A DNA stretch of 64,000 bases from Turnera subulata (taxonomy: Eukaryota; Streptophyta; Magnoliopsida; Malpighiales; Passifloraceae), in the NCBI GenBank assembly GCA_028386065.3, contig JAKUCV010006894.1, positions 32,471-96,470 on the forward strand, written 5' to 3'. Below are positions 33,645 to 45,014 of the stretch, one piece after another. The position numbers and the translations under genes are program-made. Every line of letters begins with the position of its first letter. The first letter of the stretch is position 1. The notes beneath the pieces are model-generated. The model ran no database searches. It worked only from the letters and a program-made list of their open reading frames with translations, and was not told where the DNA came from.

Positions 33645-34790
33645 TTAAATGCACTTGAGCTTTTGGCTTCATACTTTGCTTTACACTTTACTTTCACAAT
33701 TTTGAATGTCAAAAAAATTTTCAAACACAAATACACATGAAATACTGTCGAGAGAACAGGGTTTCAAGTTGTTTAAGGCTTATAGACTTGTCCATGTATA
33801 ATAACAAAATAAGAAACAAATTCAATGCTCATTTCATTTCCCATGAAAAGCACCTACATGCGGCTCAAGAACAATTTCCTTGTGGAGAAATTCTGAATTT
33901 CTTTGAAATCAGTGATAAGCAGAAGATATACACAGTCATATAGCGAAATAATACTATTATCAAGATGTCAAAAAAAAAATAGAAGAGTTTGACCACTTTG
34001 CTAAATAAATTTTTACGCATAAATTTTGAATGGGTCCTATCTGTATTAATACTTCTTGAAAGTGCACCAACAAAACTCTTGTTTCATTTAATTGATTTGA
34101 AGGTGGAAAGAAGACTATAAGTGTATTTGAGTCACTTGCAAATGGATCTTAATCTATGTAAAAACTTGGCGAACAATTCTTATATCATTGGCTAAATTTG
34201 AGGGTTAAATGATCTCCGAAAGTCCATACAGATAGTGAGTAAGTGACTTTATTTTCTTTCACAAGGTTCATTGATAAAAAAAAATTATTTCAATAGCTTT
34301 AAAGTGATTGTTTGAAAGGTTTTGTGCATTTATAAAGGTTTATAATGTTTGTGCATGTTTGAATTGCGATTTTTATTTCTGCTTCTTCTTATTAGAAGTG
34401 TTTGTGAGAATTTTAATAATCACCGAAATTAGGTTTTGTCACCGACATATATCAATGACAACAAAAAGTTGTCACTAAGGGTATGAATCAGCCCAACTAC
34501 TTGTGAACTATTCCAGATCAAGAAGATTATGGATGCTTATCCCAGTAAATATACTTTATCGTCACATTATCATTGCACCATAATAAAATCTCTTAAAGAA
34601 AAAACACCAACGGGACAAGAAACTGAAAAGGAAATTACCCTAATCTGTATACTTGTGGCATGTTAAGGGTGGAAATGTCGCCCTTCAAAACCACCCCCTA
34701 GATATTTGCTGGTGATCCAGCTAAGCCTTTCTACACAGCCACTACAGTTTGCATAGCAAAATGAAACCAGAGAAGCGCAAGCATAGCAGC
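33645..34790. other. Intergenic between the RLP and DAPB genes
   Basis: Contains the probable 3' UTRs of the two convergent genes. It is AT-rich, with no repeats or ORFs of note. The 68-codon frame at 33737-33943 has no recognisable domain. Confidence 0.6.
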
Positions 34791-36945
34791 TTATCTCATT
34801 TTACCTTCACGCAAGACATCAATCATGTCATAGATGTGCTTGTCTTCCTTTGCTTGAATCTGCATTTACATAATTACCAGCAGTAGCTTAGTATGCCAAA
34901 ATCTTTCAGAAAAAGAAAGTTTCATTAAGGCAAAGCAAACAGGCATGCTATGTTGAACTACATTAGGGTACAAGGACAATTTAGATTGCCAGGATGTGTA
35001 TAGTAGGATAGCTAGATTAGTACTGATTCCTTCACATGTCAAGGGGGGTTGAGAGGTCCTTGACACATCTCATGATCATGGGTGTACCGCTAGGTAAATC
35101 ATGGTGATTGGTGTTATGATATGGGGTTAAAAGGATCTTTGCCCCTGGAATGCTCATCAGAAAGAGAACAAATAAATAAATGAAACTTTGTAGTTAAAGC
35201 AAGCACCTGTGGAGGATAATCAAAGTTGAAGCATTTTTACCTTCTTAGCTAGGAAAATAATAGCATCTATGGTACCCTCCGCATATATTGATCTACCACA
35301 CACATTATGCTGAAACTCGAAAGAAACTCTGCAATAAAGTAATTTTAAGAGCACACATCTTCAGCAGAAGAAAAAGCAACGGATAGCGAAATAAAAAGGA
35401 ATAAGAATCAAGATGTTTGTATTACGTTTTATCAGGCGATTCCAGATGATACAAGTGGAATGCATGTCCTGCCAAATACTCCTCTGGAACACCCACCATA
35501 TCAAGCTGTTGCTTGGGATCTCGAATCATTTTTATCTGAACAATGTCAAAGGGATAAAGGATTAAAGGGCCAAAATGGAAACTGCAACTCTTATTTTGTG
35601 AATTTGGAGAAGAACAGAAATCGAATTCAGTAGCTAAAAAAGGATAGGAACAAAGAATGACTTGGATTAAGAGATAATGGCCAAACTTGAAGCACCCTAT
35701 CACATAAAACTTTTACTCTTTCCCATAACTTATACAACCTTGCAGCACACAACAAATAAGAACTCAGCCTTGTAGTTAAGAAAAAACCAACTTCGAAGAG
35801 ACCTGATCCAAGTTAAAAGACGCCCCTAACTTCTGGAAGCAAGAAATGACAGCCTTGGCAGTGCCAGATACGTCCAGCTTTCCTGCTTGATGAGAATCAA
35901 ACGCCTAAAACCGAGAGCACATTCATCAGCCAATACTCGCTGCATTTCAAACAATGAAACTCAAAAGAGATAAAAACTCTTTCTTTTTCTTACAGAAACA
36001 TATAGAAAAATCGAGTTACCCGAAGTGAGTACCCCGAAAAGGCACCAGGAAATTGGTCAGCCATAATCTCCATGGCCGCGAGAAATGCAACCACCTACAA
36101 AACAAGCAGCATTAGAACACAGAAAACAATGGGATCTTTGAATGCTGCGGAGTCTATCACGACATGAAAAGGATCAAGTTCAGGTCACCTGCTTCCCCAT
36201 CTGCGGGGAGATTACTGCATAGACCTTCGAGTCCTCCACAGCCTTATACAATCGATCTCTATCACCACCCGTAGTTCCCATCACAAAGGGAACGCCAACT
36301 TTGCAATAGAGATCGGCATTATCTAGCACAACCCATAATAACAAAACCATAAAGACATTGACTTTGGTCATGTACTAAAAAGCCAAAACACAGAAAACAA
36401 AGTGAACTAAAGTTATGGACTTGGGGATACTATTGAAGAGACTTGGAGGTTACCATTGACAGCAGCAGGGACGGTGTAATCAACTACAATCATTTGGGGA
36501 TGTTGACGAAAGACAGAAGCAAGAAGAGCCTCTCTCTTTGAAGGGCCGTGCAACTGGATGTCTCTCCCATTTACCGCCACAGTACGGCCACACTCTTCTT
36601 CCGAGCCAAATGCGACAGGAAGGATATGAAGGCCAGCAGAATCCGCTGCTTTAATAACAGCATTCCCCATCTTCCCGCCGCAGCCATTGACCTGCATGTC
36701 AAAAGGGTAGGTAAGCGGCAATTAGAGACGGTAACTTGATTAACGAATGACACATTTTTTATTTTTTATTTTTTAAAACAAAATGCAGAGTTTAAATCCG
36801 TACCATGATGGGGAGGGCGGCGGTACTGGTGGAGGACTGGACGGCCATGACCACCATGGAAGACCTGCGATTCTGGGGCGAAAGAGGGAGAAGGATTAGT
36901 GGTGGGTAAGGGTAACCAAATGAGGAATGGTGGAGCAGAGAAGAG

Positions 36946-36989
<44 letters not shown>

Positions 36990-37087
36990 TGGTACATTGC
37001 ACCCACCCGATAATGAGGGTTATGGTGGAAAGGTGATGGCTGACGGTGGTGCGGCAGCAGCAGTCCTTGGCAGTTGGCCACCGGCAT
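34791..37087 (-). CDS. DAPB: 4-hydroxy-tetrahydrodipicolinate reductase, chloroplastic (nine exons)
   Basis: Catalyses NAD(P)H reduction of hydroxy-tetrahydrodipicolinate in plastid lysine synthesis. Exons were deduced from GT/AG sites with frame kept throughout: 37087-37007, 36872-36804, 36691-36454, 36322-36189, 36094-36020, 35904-35803, 35535-35426, 35328-35241, 34859-34791. Together they make 321 codons, slightly short of usual plant enzymes of about 340. The N-terminus (MPVANCQGLLLPHHRQ) is a basic, serine-rich transit peptide. The cofactor loop is VNGCGGKMG in exon 3. VPFVMGTTGG lies in exon 4. The substrate and catalytic loop is SHQAGKLDVSGTAKAV in exon 6, the plant form of the bacterial HH..K.D.PSGTA motif. 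The end is YDMIDVLREGKMR. Intron 1 holds an AG microsatellite. No disabling change was seen. The exon 1/2 joint is the least certain, because another start in exon 2 (MVVMAVQSS) is possible. Confidence 0.93.
36951..36984. repeat. (AG)17 microsatellite in DAPB intron 1
   Basis: Pure dinucleotide run on the plus strand, CT on the transcribed strand. It is part of a pyrimidine-rich intron 1. Confidence 0.95.
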
Positions 37088-37142
37088 CTTTTTTCCCTTT
37101 TGCAGTTTTGCGTTGTTTGTATTCTGTCCAAACCCAAAACAC

Positions 37143-37170
37143 GAAGAAGAAGAAGAAGAAGAAGAAGAAA
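37143..37170. repeat. (GAA)n microsatellite upstream of the DAPB start
   Basis: Nine GAA units about 60 bp upstream of the start codon, on the side of the 5' UTR or promoter. It reads as TTC repeats in the direction of the gene. Confidence 0.9.
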
Positions 37171-37654
37171 GAAGGAGACGGTAGTAAGTAGTCGTAAACT
37201 TGTGTAGGGATTGATGACGACTGACTGGAGGAGTCGGGGAAAGGGTTTTAGGCAGGCTATCCTCCTAAAGGTTCTTTTTCACCCTCTCATTACTTTTCCC
37301 CCTTATACTTTCTGTTTTTCTTTTCCCCCCTCGGTGATTTAAAACATAACTCATAAACTAGTGCAATTCCCCGTGTTATACACGGGTTCAAGTCGCAATT
37401 GAATTAGACCGTATTACACACGGGTTTTGTTCGAATCGCAATTGAATTAGGCCGTATTACACACGGATTTTGTAAGAACCTATACTATTTTTTATTTTCA
37501 AATGACTTTTAGAGAAGTACCACAGTTAATATCATTAATCCATAATCATTTGTAATGTTACTAATTATTTATTAGTTAGTGTATTATTTGATGATGACCA
37601 TCTCCATATTTAATTTAGCTCCCAAAGCTTTATGTGGAAGACACGAACCATGCA

Positions 37655-38918
37655 TCAGGATGATGTATTTTGTTGCAATCTTTCAGACATCATGCTTATT
37701 TCAGGCCACTTGGGATTACACGTAAATATTATGAAAAGATCTAAAAATCCAGCCAACCTACATATTGCCATTGCATCTTGGTAGTTTTGCACTTTATACC
37801 GCGGACTGCTTGTATGTGTGGATGGTAGAATAGTTCTCTTCCCAAGTAGTACTGGATTTGTATCTCTATGTGAAATTGCATCATGCAAACCTCTGTATTG
37901 TTCTGCCCGCAGCTTTGTTTGGTTGAATTTTGTGTATCTGATCCTTTGCTCCTCAATACATGTATATGCATCAACTACATGATGGTCCATCAACTTTTCA
38001 CTCAACACAATTATCTGTCCTTCATTTTCTCTCATCTGAATTCTGAAAGCATAATATTCTTGTATCTTCATGGCATTTGTTTTCCTCAGTATTGTTTGAT
38101 CGTCGCCCCCATGTTTAATCTCCAATTTGTATCCATCTTCTCCATTTAGAAACAACAAAGGGTACTGCATAGACAGGAAGCTTAAGTGTAATTCTGTTAT
38201 ATGCTGCAACCCCTTCTGTCTATGCTCCAAGACAATATCTCGATGCACTGTATTTTCATCTAAGTCTCTTACAATTAGCATTGAAACTTCAGAGCTTGTT
38301 GGTGTGTTGGTCTATGTGCCGTCTTTTTCTCTGGAGCTAATTTCATCCTTTATATATCTTTCTCGAGCAACTTTGAATGATTGTACCAAAACTTTCTCGA
38401 GCAACTTTGAATGATTGTACCAAAACATTATGTTCATCCAACATATTTTTCAAGTCCTCTAACATTTTATTGTCAAACCTTTTTTCCCCTTTTTTCTGAA
38501 GTCAATATCTGTGACCTATTCACAATTTAATTCTCTGTGTCGTAGACATATAATTGGGCAAAACGGAGTTGTTGCCCTGGCAATGGCAGCAAAGATCCAA
38601 TTAGATGATGGTTTTGTCCATTTAGGTGGAACACATATGGCCCTCGTCTAGTATTGATCGTCCGATCAATTATACCACCCACTGATGTTCTCACGAAAAT
38701 GCATTGCTTCTGGATTGCTTGCAGCAAGTATCCTTTTCAACAATAGGGGGAGTTCTTTCATATAAGGTACTTGCACTTTGCCATTCATATAACATAGTGC
38801 AATTTGAGTATTTCAGACCTTTTCTCATGACAATTTCTTTCTTCATATCACATGATTGCTTTGCAATAGCTACATGAGAATGTCGGAGGACCAATGTTGT
38901 AAATCTCCAATTTTTCAA
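37655..38918 (-). pseudogene. Helitron helicase-like N-terminal domain remnant
   Basis: Minus-strand translation from the right reads PPIVEKD-type, then TINTRRGPYVFHLNGQNHHL and PGQQLRFAQLYVYDTEN (38527-38727). Further left are EVSMLIVRDLDENTVHRDIV, MQYPLLFLNGEDGY, YYAFRIQMRENEGQIIVLSE, YRGLHDAI, NYQDAMAICRLAGFLDLFI and FTCNPKWPEI (37690). This is the Helitron_like_N domain. The Rep nuclease and helicase domains that should follow are absent: only about 330 bp separates this point from the 3' terminus. A 34-bp tandem duplication and several frame breaks also disable it. Confidence 0.85.
38358..38425. repeat. Perfect 34-bp tandem duplication in the Helitron remnant
   Basis: Two identical copies, 38358-38391 and 38392-38425, beginning CTTTCTCGAGCAACTTTG. 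Because 34 is not a multiple of three, it shifts the helicase frame. Confidence 0.97.
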
Positions 38919-39120
38919 ATTTTAATTGTTAGGTAGTGATTCCCATTAGTTTTGAAACTTTTTTGTTAAAACTTTTGCAAACTAACCTGATGAACTTGAC
39001 CCAGGGTCAATAGTTCTTTCCGTGATTGACATCAAATGCTGTCTTCTTTGGATGTTCTTCTCTATTCTGTGCCTCTTGTCTGGAAGGTGACAGCCATCTG
39101 CATTATAGGTAACAATTTGT

Positions 39121-40873
39121 CACTAATTTTAGCTACTTAACTTTGTTTTTTTTGGCGGAAAAACATAGTTGATTCAGGATACTAATATCAAGTTACATAA
39201 TGTTTACAGGCCATATTAAAACATGTATGTAATACTTTAACATTACCTTGAATTTGGATCCATTTTCTTTTTTCCGTGTCAAATTTATATTTTAATTCCT
39301 AATTTTATAACATACAATTCTTTTTATAAAAATTTTATACTATTCAAAATTTGATAAAAAACACATGATATTTTATTAAATGCTAATATTACTCAAAATT
39401 AAACAAACAGATTTGTTATTTTAAAAATTTATATTAATCTTCTACTAATCTCTTTTCTATATTTTCTTATTATATATTTTGGTACTCACGATAGTGCAAT
39501 AGCTTTATACTTTTCAAAATTTTTTAAAAAATGATATTTTATTAAAGGCTAATATTACTCAAATTTTAAAAAGCAATCTTTTACTTTTAATATTTTATAA
39601 TAATAATTTTACAATAACATTTATATTAATTTTATTTAAATTATGTCAGTTTTCTAATTTAATTCTATAACACAGATGAGTTCATAATTTTTTTATTTTT
39701 ATAAATAATATTTTTATGTTTAAAATGATATTAATTGTCTATCTCTTTTTGTCATTTTGTTTGAATTCATATAGGTTTTATGTTTATTTAGAATTTTTTA
39801 TAAATAATTATTTCCCTAATTAACTTGTATAAACATCTTTTTTATTCTTATTTAACAAATATTTATTATTTATTTTAAAAATTAAATATTAAATTAAGTT
39901 ATTTGTGTAGACTTATATTCATGTTAGATACGGAATTGATAGTCATATATATGTCATCGTACAAAAGTTTTTATTTTGAATATAAATTACTACTTTAATG
40001 TCTTGATATTTAAAAAAAATGTCTTGTTTACTTGCTAAAAATAGGGTTTCTTGTTTGTAGATGGGCAACACACCTCTAATTTCATTTTGGTTCCGATTAC
40101 AGATGGCTGTTAACACTGAAACTCAACAAACTATGACAAATCTCTAAATTATAGAACACAATATTCTAATTCATATTATTTACCCTTTCGACAAAAAAAA
40201 AATATTCTAATTCATATAGTTACAAAAATCGAATTCACATATTTTTTAAATTAACAGTATCTAAACAGCACTCAGGACTCATAACAACCCAATCTCTAAA
40301 ATTATAAAACATAATATTGTAATTCATATATTTACAATAATCTAATTCACATATTTTTAAAATTAACAACAACACTCAAGACTCAAAACAGCCCAATGTC
40401 ACCACCTAAAAGAATAATAGCCACCAAATCTTCCTTAACAAACTCCTTAGTATATATTAGATTTAGCTCTAGTTGCTCCTCCAACACTAAAAAGGAAAAA
40501 GAAACCAAAAAATGAATTAAAACCTAAGATAGAAATGTTGTTGAATGTAGAAAATCCATAATTAAGCAGAACGATACTTTTAAAGGAAAAAATCTGGCCA
40601 AGCCTTCCTACTCTCTTGATAAAAACAAAAACAAAACAGAAATTTCATAAAACCCCCAAATCAAAAGCCCTAATCTGCCAGTCTCATGGCTCAACCTCCT
40701 CTCTTCATCTTCGCTTCCTATTATTCTCTGTTTCCTTTGCTATTGCGGTCGAGGCATTGGATTTGGGTAAGCCCCTCCCTGTTCTCTGTCTTTCTCTCTC
40801 TCTTCTCTATTCGTTGCAGCCTTCTTTCTTATTCGACTCGGTATTGAATGGGTACTTATTGTGATTGGCAGTG
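39121..40873. other. AT-rich intergenic DNA
   Basis: Very AT-rich with A- and T-runs. Two related stretches near 40150 and 40300 share TAATTCATATA and CTAATTCACATATTTTT, a diverged short duplication of roughly 120 bp period. From 40600 the DNA becomes less AT-rich, leading into the PPR fragment. No gene recognised. Confidence 0.55.
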
Positions 40874-41284
40874 ATGTGGGTTTCTTCAATCAAGTCACTT
40901 TTCTGCAGAAGATATGTAAAAAATGTGAACTTGAGCCGATTCTACCATGTTTCAGCTCTTGGGAGATTGAAACCCATTTTTTCAAACCCCATTCCCCAAG
41001 ATTCTGTTGTTGCTCACAGTCAGTTCTTGGAATTTGATAGGGTTGGAGTTGTTGGAGCTCTGAATGGACTGAGAAAGGATCCTAACCTTGCATTCTCATT
41101 GTTTAAACAGGTGGGTTTTCTCATGATGTTTATTCTTATGCGGCGATTGCTAAAATCTTGTGTGTTTGGGTTTGGATAAGAAATTGGATTCTGTGTTGTT
41201 GGAAATTATAAGGAAAGAGGGGGATCATTCGGACTTTGGAATTCTAGAGTTCCTTCAAGTGCTGGAAGAAAGGATTGAGAGCGG
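40874..41284 (+). pseudogene. N-terminal fragment of a mitochondrial-type PPR gene
   Basis: Starts MWVSSIKSLFCRRYVKN, a basic organelle-targeting-like N-terminus. It continues FDRVGVVGALNGLRKDPNLAFSLFKQ, then after a frame change GFSHDVYSYAAIAKILCVW, and after another LDKKLDSVLLEIIRKEGDHS and FLQVLEERIESG. This is the start of a P-class pentatricopeptide protein resembling Arabidopsis At2g26790. Such proteins bind organelle RNA. Frameshifts near 41112 and 41170 disable it. The resemblance stops at about 41284, before most repeats, which should span some 2 kb more. It is therefore a truncated copy, either a segmental or Helitron-captured fragment or a deletion relic. Confidence 0.65.
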
Positions 41285-43338
41285 GTGTTCTCCACATCGC
41301 ACAACCCTCCCTCTCGCTTCCGTTCATTTTTCCACACAAAACCCAACTTCGTCTCCCTCGTTTCCTCCCCGATGATCACATTATCCTCAATGCTCTCGAG
41401 TGAGATTTTGTTCTTGCTCCAGACCCTCAACAAACCCTTGGCTGACGTGGTTTTTCGCGACCTTAGCCAGGTACTGTCCTTATTATTCTCCAGTTTCCTC
41501 TCCCGTTACCGCTTACAGCCTCCATTTCCGCTTTCTGGAAACCCTTTGAAATTTGTCTCGAAACACTACAGAGACATAGAGAGAGAGAGAGCTCAATAGA
41601 CTTTTCCAAAGCCAAACCCAAAAGACCCCAGACGCCCATCTTTCAAGATACTCTTTCGATTTGCTCCGTTTCCAGTTGTATTACCCTTGATTACTGTGTT
41701 TGTGTGATGGAAATTTCTCACTTATTTTGTAATTTGATCGACATTGTTGATTTTTTTTAACCTTTGTGTTTGTTTTTTTGGTTGTTTTCACTTCTTATGT
41801 TGGGGTTAGATTGGGGATTCTGGGTCTAGGTTTTGTTTGTTTGTGTTGGAACTGAAGGGAAATGGCTGGATAGAAATGGAAGAATTGTAGGTTTCTTTCC
41901 TTTTGTTTCGTTACTTCGTGTAAATCTTGTATGAATTTTTGTTTGAACAGGTTAAGAAATCAAGGGAGGAATGCCGGTTTGTTTTACTTAATTTGCCGAT
42001 AAATTGATTAGAGCTTAATATCCACAGAAATTTGATTTTTAATTTTTAGTGCTACTTACTAAATTCTTGACATGAAGATGAAATTAGAGCTCTTTGTATT
42101 CCTTCCAATCATGTCACCTCACATGAAGGTGGTATTATTGCAATCTCCTTGAAAGTTTGGTTTTCAAGAGCTCTTTAGTGTTAGCAATAGCAACTAAACG
42201 TGTCTGTGGGAATGACATGTCTGCTACCAACCTATGTCATTAATCATTAACATTTTCAGGGTAAGTGTTACTGACTTTCTTGATATGTCTTTGTATCCTC
42301 ATGAGATCATCCAATTTGGCAACTATATTATACTATGTTTTAGGAATGGTGAAATTTCACATAGCAACTTCAACGTTTGAAATTGTACATAAACATTTAT
42401 TAGAGCTTAATATGTACAGAAATTTGTAATATTACTGGCTGATTTGGAGATATTTCTCAAACAAAAAGATTGTAATATTTAACCTATAAAAAGAATGTGT
42501 TTTATGTCATCATGGAGAGTGAGTATTTAATCCTGGATTAAGGGTTTTAGAACATCTAACTTATGCCATCTTGTGAAATTGAGCAATGCACGATGGAATT
42601 GGGATTGAATGAGCTGTGGGAGTCAATTGTGAAAGTTTATTGTTGAAGGACCTAATTGATAACCAAGTCTGTTTCGGAGCGAATTTGCCTTTCCCCTATT
42701 ATTCATGTACATTTATGTTTATACCCTAATTCTACTTTTAGATTTTATATATTCCAACTGCTTCTATGTTTACGTAATCGTGCTTTAAATAGAGACTCAG
42801 ATCATAGCTTTTAAAGTTATTTGTGCATCTAACTTGTGGCTAAAGATCTCTAACATGCTAGTTTTGCTATTGTCTTTACTTTCAATTAAGGAGGCTGTCA
42901 TATGTTCCCATTGATATAATGCAGTTAAATCTATTCCCATTGATGTAACTGAAATGTGGGTGTTATATTTTGTATGACTATTGTTTTCTAGTGTTGCTGT
43001 AGCTAGGTATGGTCTCCTTATCCAAGGAAACTTCAGAATATGTCTTATGAACTTGAGGACTCTTATTGTATACAGTTTGAACTTCTTTCCTTATCTTATC
43101 TGGATTTGACAACTATTTTTTACTTCTTGTTTCTTTTTTCATGACCCCAATTGTTATTGTGATAATGTAATTTCAATTCTTTTAAGTACATAAAGTGGTT
43201 GGAATATTTGAATTTTATTATTTCTTTTATTTTCTTGAATCTGGCGCGTATGCAGTTTGACTGCTATTTTTATCATAATCGTATAACTTAAGCTATTTTC
43301 CGCTGTTTTGGGCATACAGTGGTTGGAACCTTCGTTGA
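41285..43338. other. Unassigned; possible 5' exon and long intron of a disrupted gene
   Basis: 41285-41600 is CT-rich and looks like a gene leader, with an open stretch ending at CGCGACCTTAGCCAG followed by GTACTG, a good splice donor at 41472. The next 1.8 kb is T-rich and intron-like. The RCC1-like exon lies at its right end. Linking these pieces into one gene is inference only. Confidence 0.3.
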
Positions 43339-43429
43339 ATGGATTCTGGAGGCATGCCTCACTTTGTTGGTGCTGATAATTCCTGCATAAGTTGGGGTCA
43401 TGCTCAACATGGAGAATTGAGATATGGTC
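43339..43429 (+). pseudogene. RCC1-repeat-like exon cut off by an LTR
   Basis: Translates from the ATG at 43339 as MDSGGMPHFVGADNS and CISWGHAQHGELRYG, then ends exactly where the LTR starts (43430). The W-G-x-x-x-x-G-E-L-x-Y-G pattern is the core of RCC1 propeller repeats, closest in memory to RCC2-like proteins (where L-G-Y-G is usual, here L-R-Y-G). The rest of the gene is not seen right of the LTR pair. Confidence is limited by the 30-residue length. Confidence 0.45.
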
Positions 43430-44988
43430 TGTTAGTAATATGCCCAAAAGTCAATCTATGGATGATTGTATTCATGTATACATATTTGAGGTTATGCCTA
43501 TATATATGATTATGAGATAATCGCTTGCACATATATATAACCCTAGTGTATATGTATTTGATATGTATATTCTTAAAAGTCCCTAGTCGTTTATTATTAT
43601 GGTTGGGTTGTAATAATAAAATAAGACTAGCGTATGTTGAGGATTGTATGAGTTACGAATTCTACGTACGGGTACAAGATGGGATCTTGTTGACCGGACC
43701 GACCCACATAAGAACGCTACATGGAACGTTATATGTATGTCGATAGCGTTTCTTATAGATGTATTGTCCTCCGACCTGAGATCATCAAGGTATCCAACAT
43801 ATAAATCCATGTACTTTTGATATTATTCCTAGTCATTCGTAACTGGGTGGACATAAGGGTAATCATCGGGTATATGACGAGTATGTAGTGGGTTTTGATT
43901 GATCAAGAGGGGATTCGTCCGACCTATATAACGGGTATATTATCGAGTAGGTTTCTTGATAGAGTTGAACTGTTAAATGCATGGCCATGCTCGGATAGGG
44001 TGATATGATGATATCACGTATATCCGTTTTATACAGTTAACTCGAGGATCAAGAAACCGAGATTAGACATATACGAGATTGACGTTTCCATGTCTCGGTC
44101 TAATCTTGATAATGGGACGATAGGACGATGACATATTCCGAGGCATAGTGAATCAGTTATGATCTTGTCGTTCGGGTAGCAATGATGTGTTGCTAGACGC
44201 CGCTCTTTGTTTATGATTGTAAAATGAGATTTTACAATCATTGCCGGACGTTACAAGTGCCTACAGGGTCACACACATAGAACCGATGATTCGGGTAGGT
44301 GGTTGAACCATGGTTGGACCGTGGTTGGACCGGGTGTGGTTGGACTGTGGTTGAACCGTGGTTGGACCATGGTTGAACCAGGGTCGGTTTTGGCATCAGT
44401 AATTATCAGAATTATTGATGAGACATGCTTAGGTGGAGGTGTTAGGTCTGATGGGATTAGTGGGAGACAATGGTGGTAATGATCATCACCATTGGTCCAC
44501 CATGTTGGCCATTAGACTAAACTAATGTGAAAAATGAGTGGTGTAGTTAGTGTGGCTTGTGATCAGATTATTGAGCTGATTCTCAGCACCTTCACCACGT
44601 CTTTGGCAGCCCCAAAAACTCTCTGAAAACACCTCCTTTCAGTTCTTCTTCTTTGTGAAAGAAGCAAGAGCATAAGCATTCCAAAACACCCCAAACACAC
44701 ACTAGCTCCTACCTTTGTTGCTAGCACATCAAGTGGGAGTGCTCGAGGCTTGATTCGTGTGACGACTCGAAGCCGATCACGGTTCGTGTGGATACTATAG
44801 AGGAGCAGGGCCTTTTCTTGCTCTTACTGATTCTACACAACTATTAGGTGAAAGACCCTAATCTTACAGGTACGCAAAATTTTGTTATACGGTTTACTAG
44901 CTTCACATGTGTTCTTGGTTGTTTCCCTTGTCTTCCGCTGCATCTTTTTGCTTCTATATGAATGTCATATAGCTTAGGGAAACTTACA
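43430..44988 (+). repeat. LTR of a copia-like element, copy A (1,559 bp)
   Basis: TGTTAGTAATATGCCC...GGAAACTTACA. The end is fixed by comparison with copies at 45015-46182 and 62625-64000 (reverse). It is followed by GTGGTAGCGGAGC, in primer-binding-site position (44990-45001). It contains a 13-bp hairpin at 44213-44241 and an 11-bp GGTTGAACC repeat run (44300-44380). Superfamily is assumed to be Ty1/copia from length and PBS style, since no coding part is present. Confidence 0.85.
44300..44380. repeat. 11-bp TGGTTGRACCR minisatellite in the LTR
   Basis: Seven units starting at 44300, 44311, 44322, 44337, 44348, 44359 and 44370. All are 11 bp apart except one 15-bp step. Each is a GGTT-N-RACC near-palindrome. 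The related LTRs carry it at about 45504-45573 and, reversed, at 63211-63282. Confidence 0.93.
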
Positions 44989-45013
44989 GTGGTAGCGGAG
45001 CAACTTGTGACGC

Positions 45014-45014
45014 N
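45014..45014. other. Assembly gap (single N)
   Basis: The only ambiguous base. To its left is the start of an element internal region (PBS plus about 12 bp). To its right the sequence jumps into the middle of another LTR copy. The internal region is therefore missing. Confidence 0.98.

Larger units (their letters stand above)
37358..39120 (-). mobile_element. Truncated Helitron with recognisable 3' end
   Basis: On the minus strand the element ends in a hairpin (CCCGTGT-ATA-ACACGGG, 37370-37386) followed 8 bp later by CTAG (37358-37361) and a T. This is the classical Helitron 3' terminus. Two further copies of the CCGTATTACACACGG hairpin half, each preceded by CAATTGAATTAG, lie at about 37405-37470. 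The protein remnants to the right are Helitron helicase-like. The right end (5' terminus) was not found. At least the stretch to 39120, with a NADGCHLPDKRHRIE-like exon, appears to belong. Confidence 0.8.
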
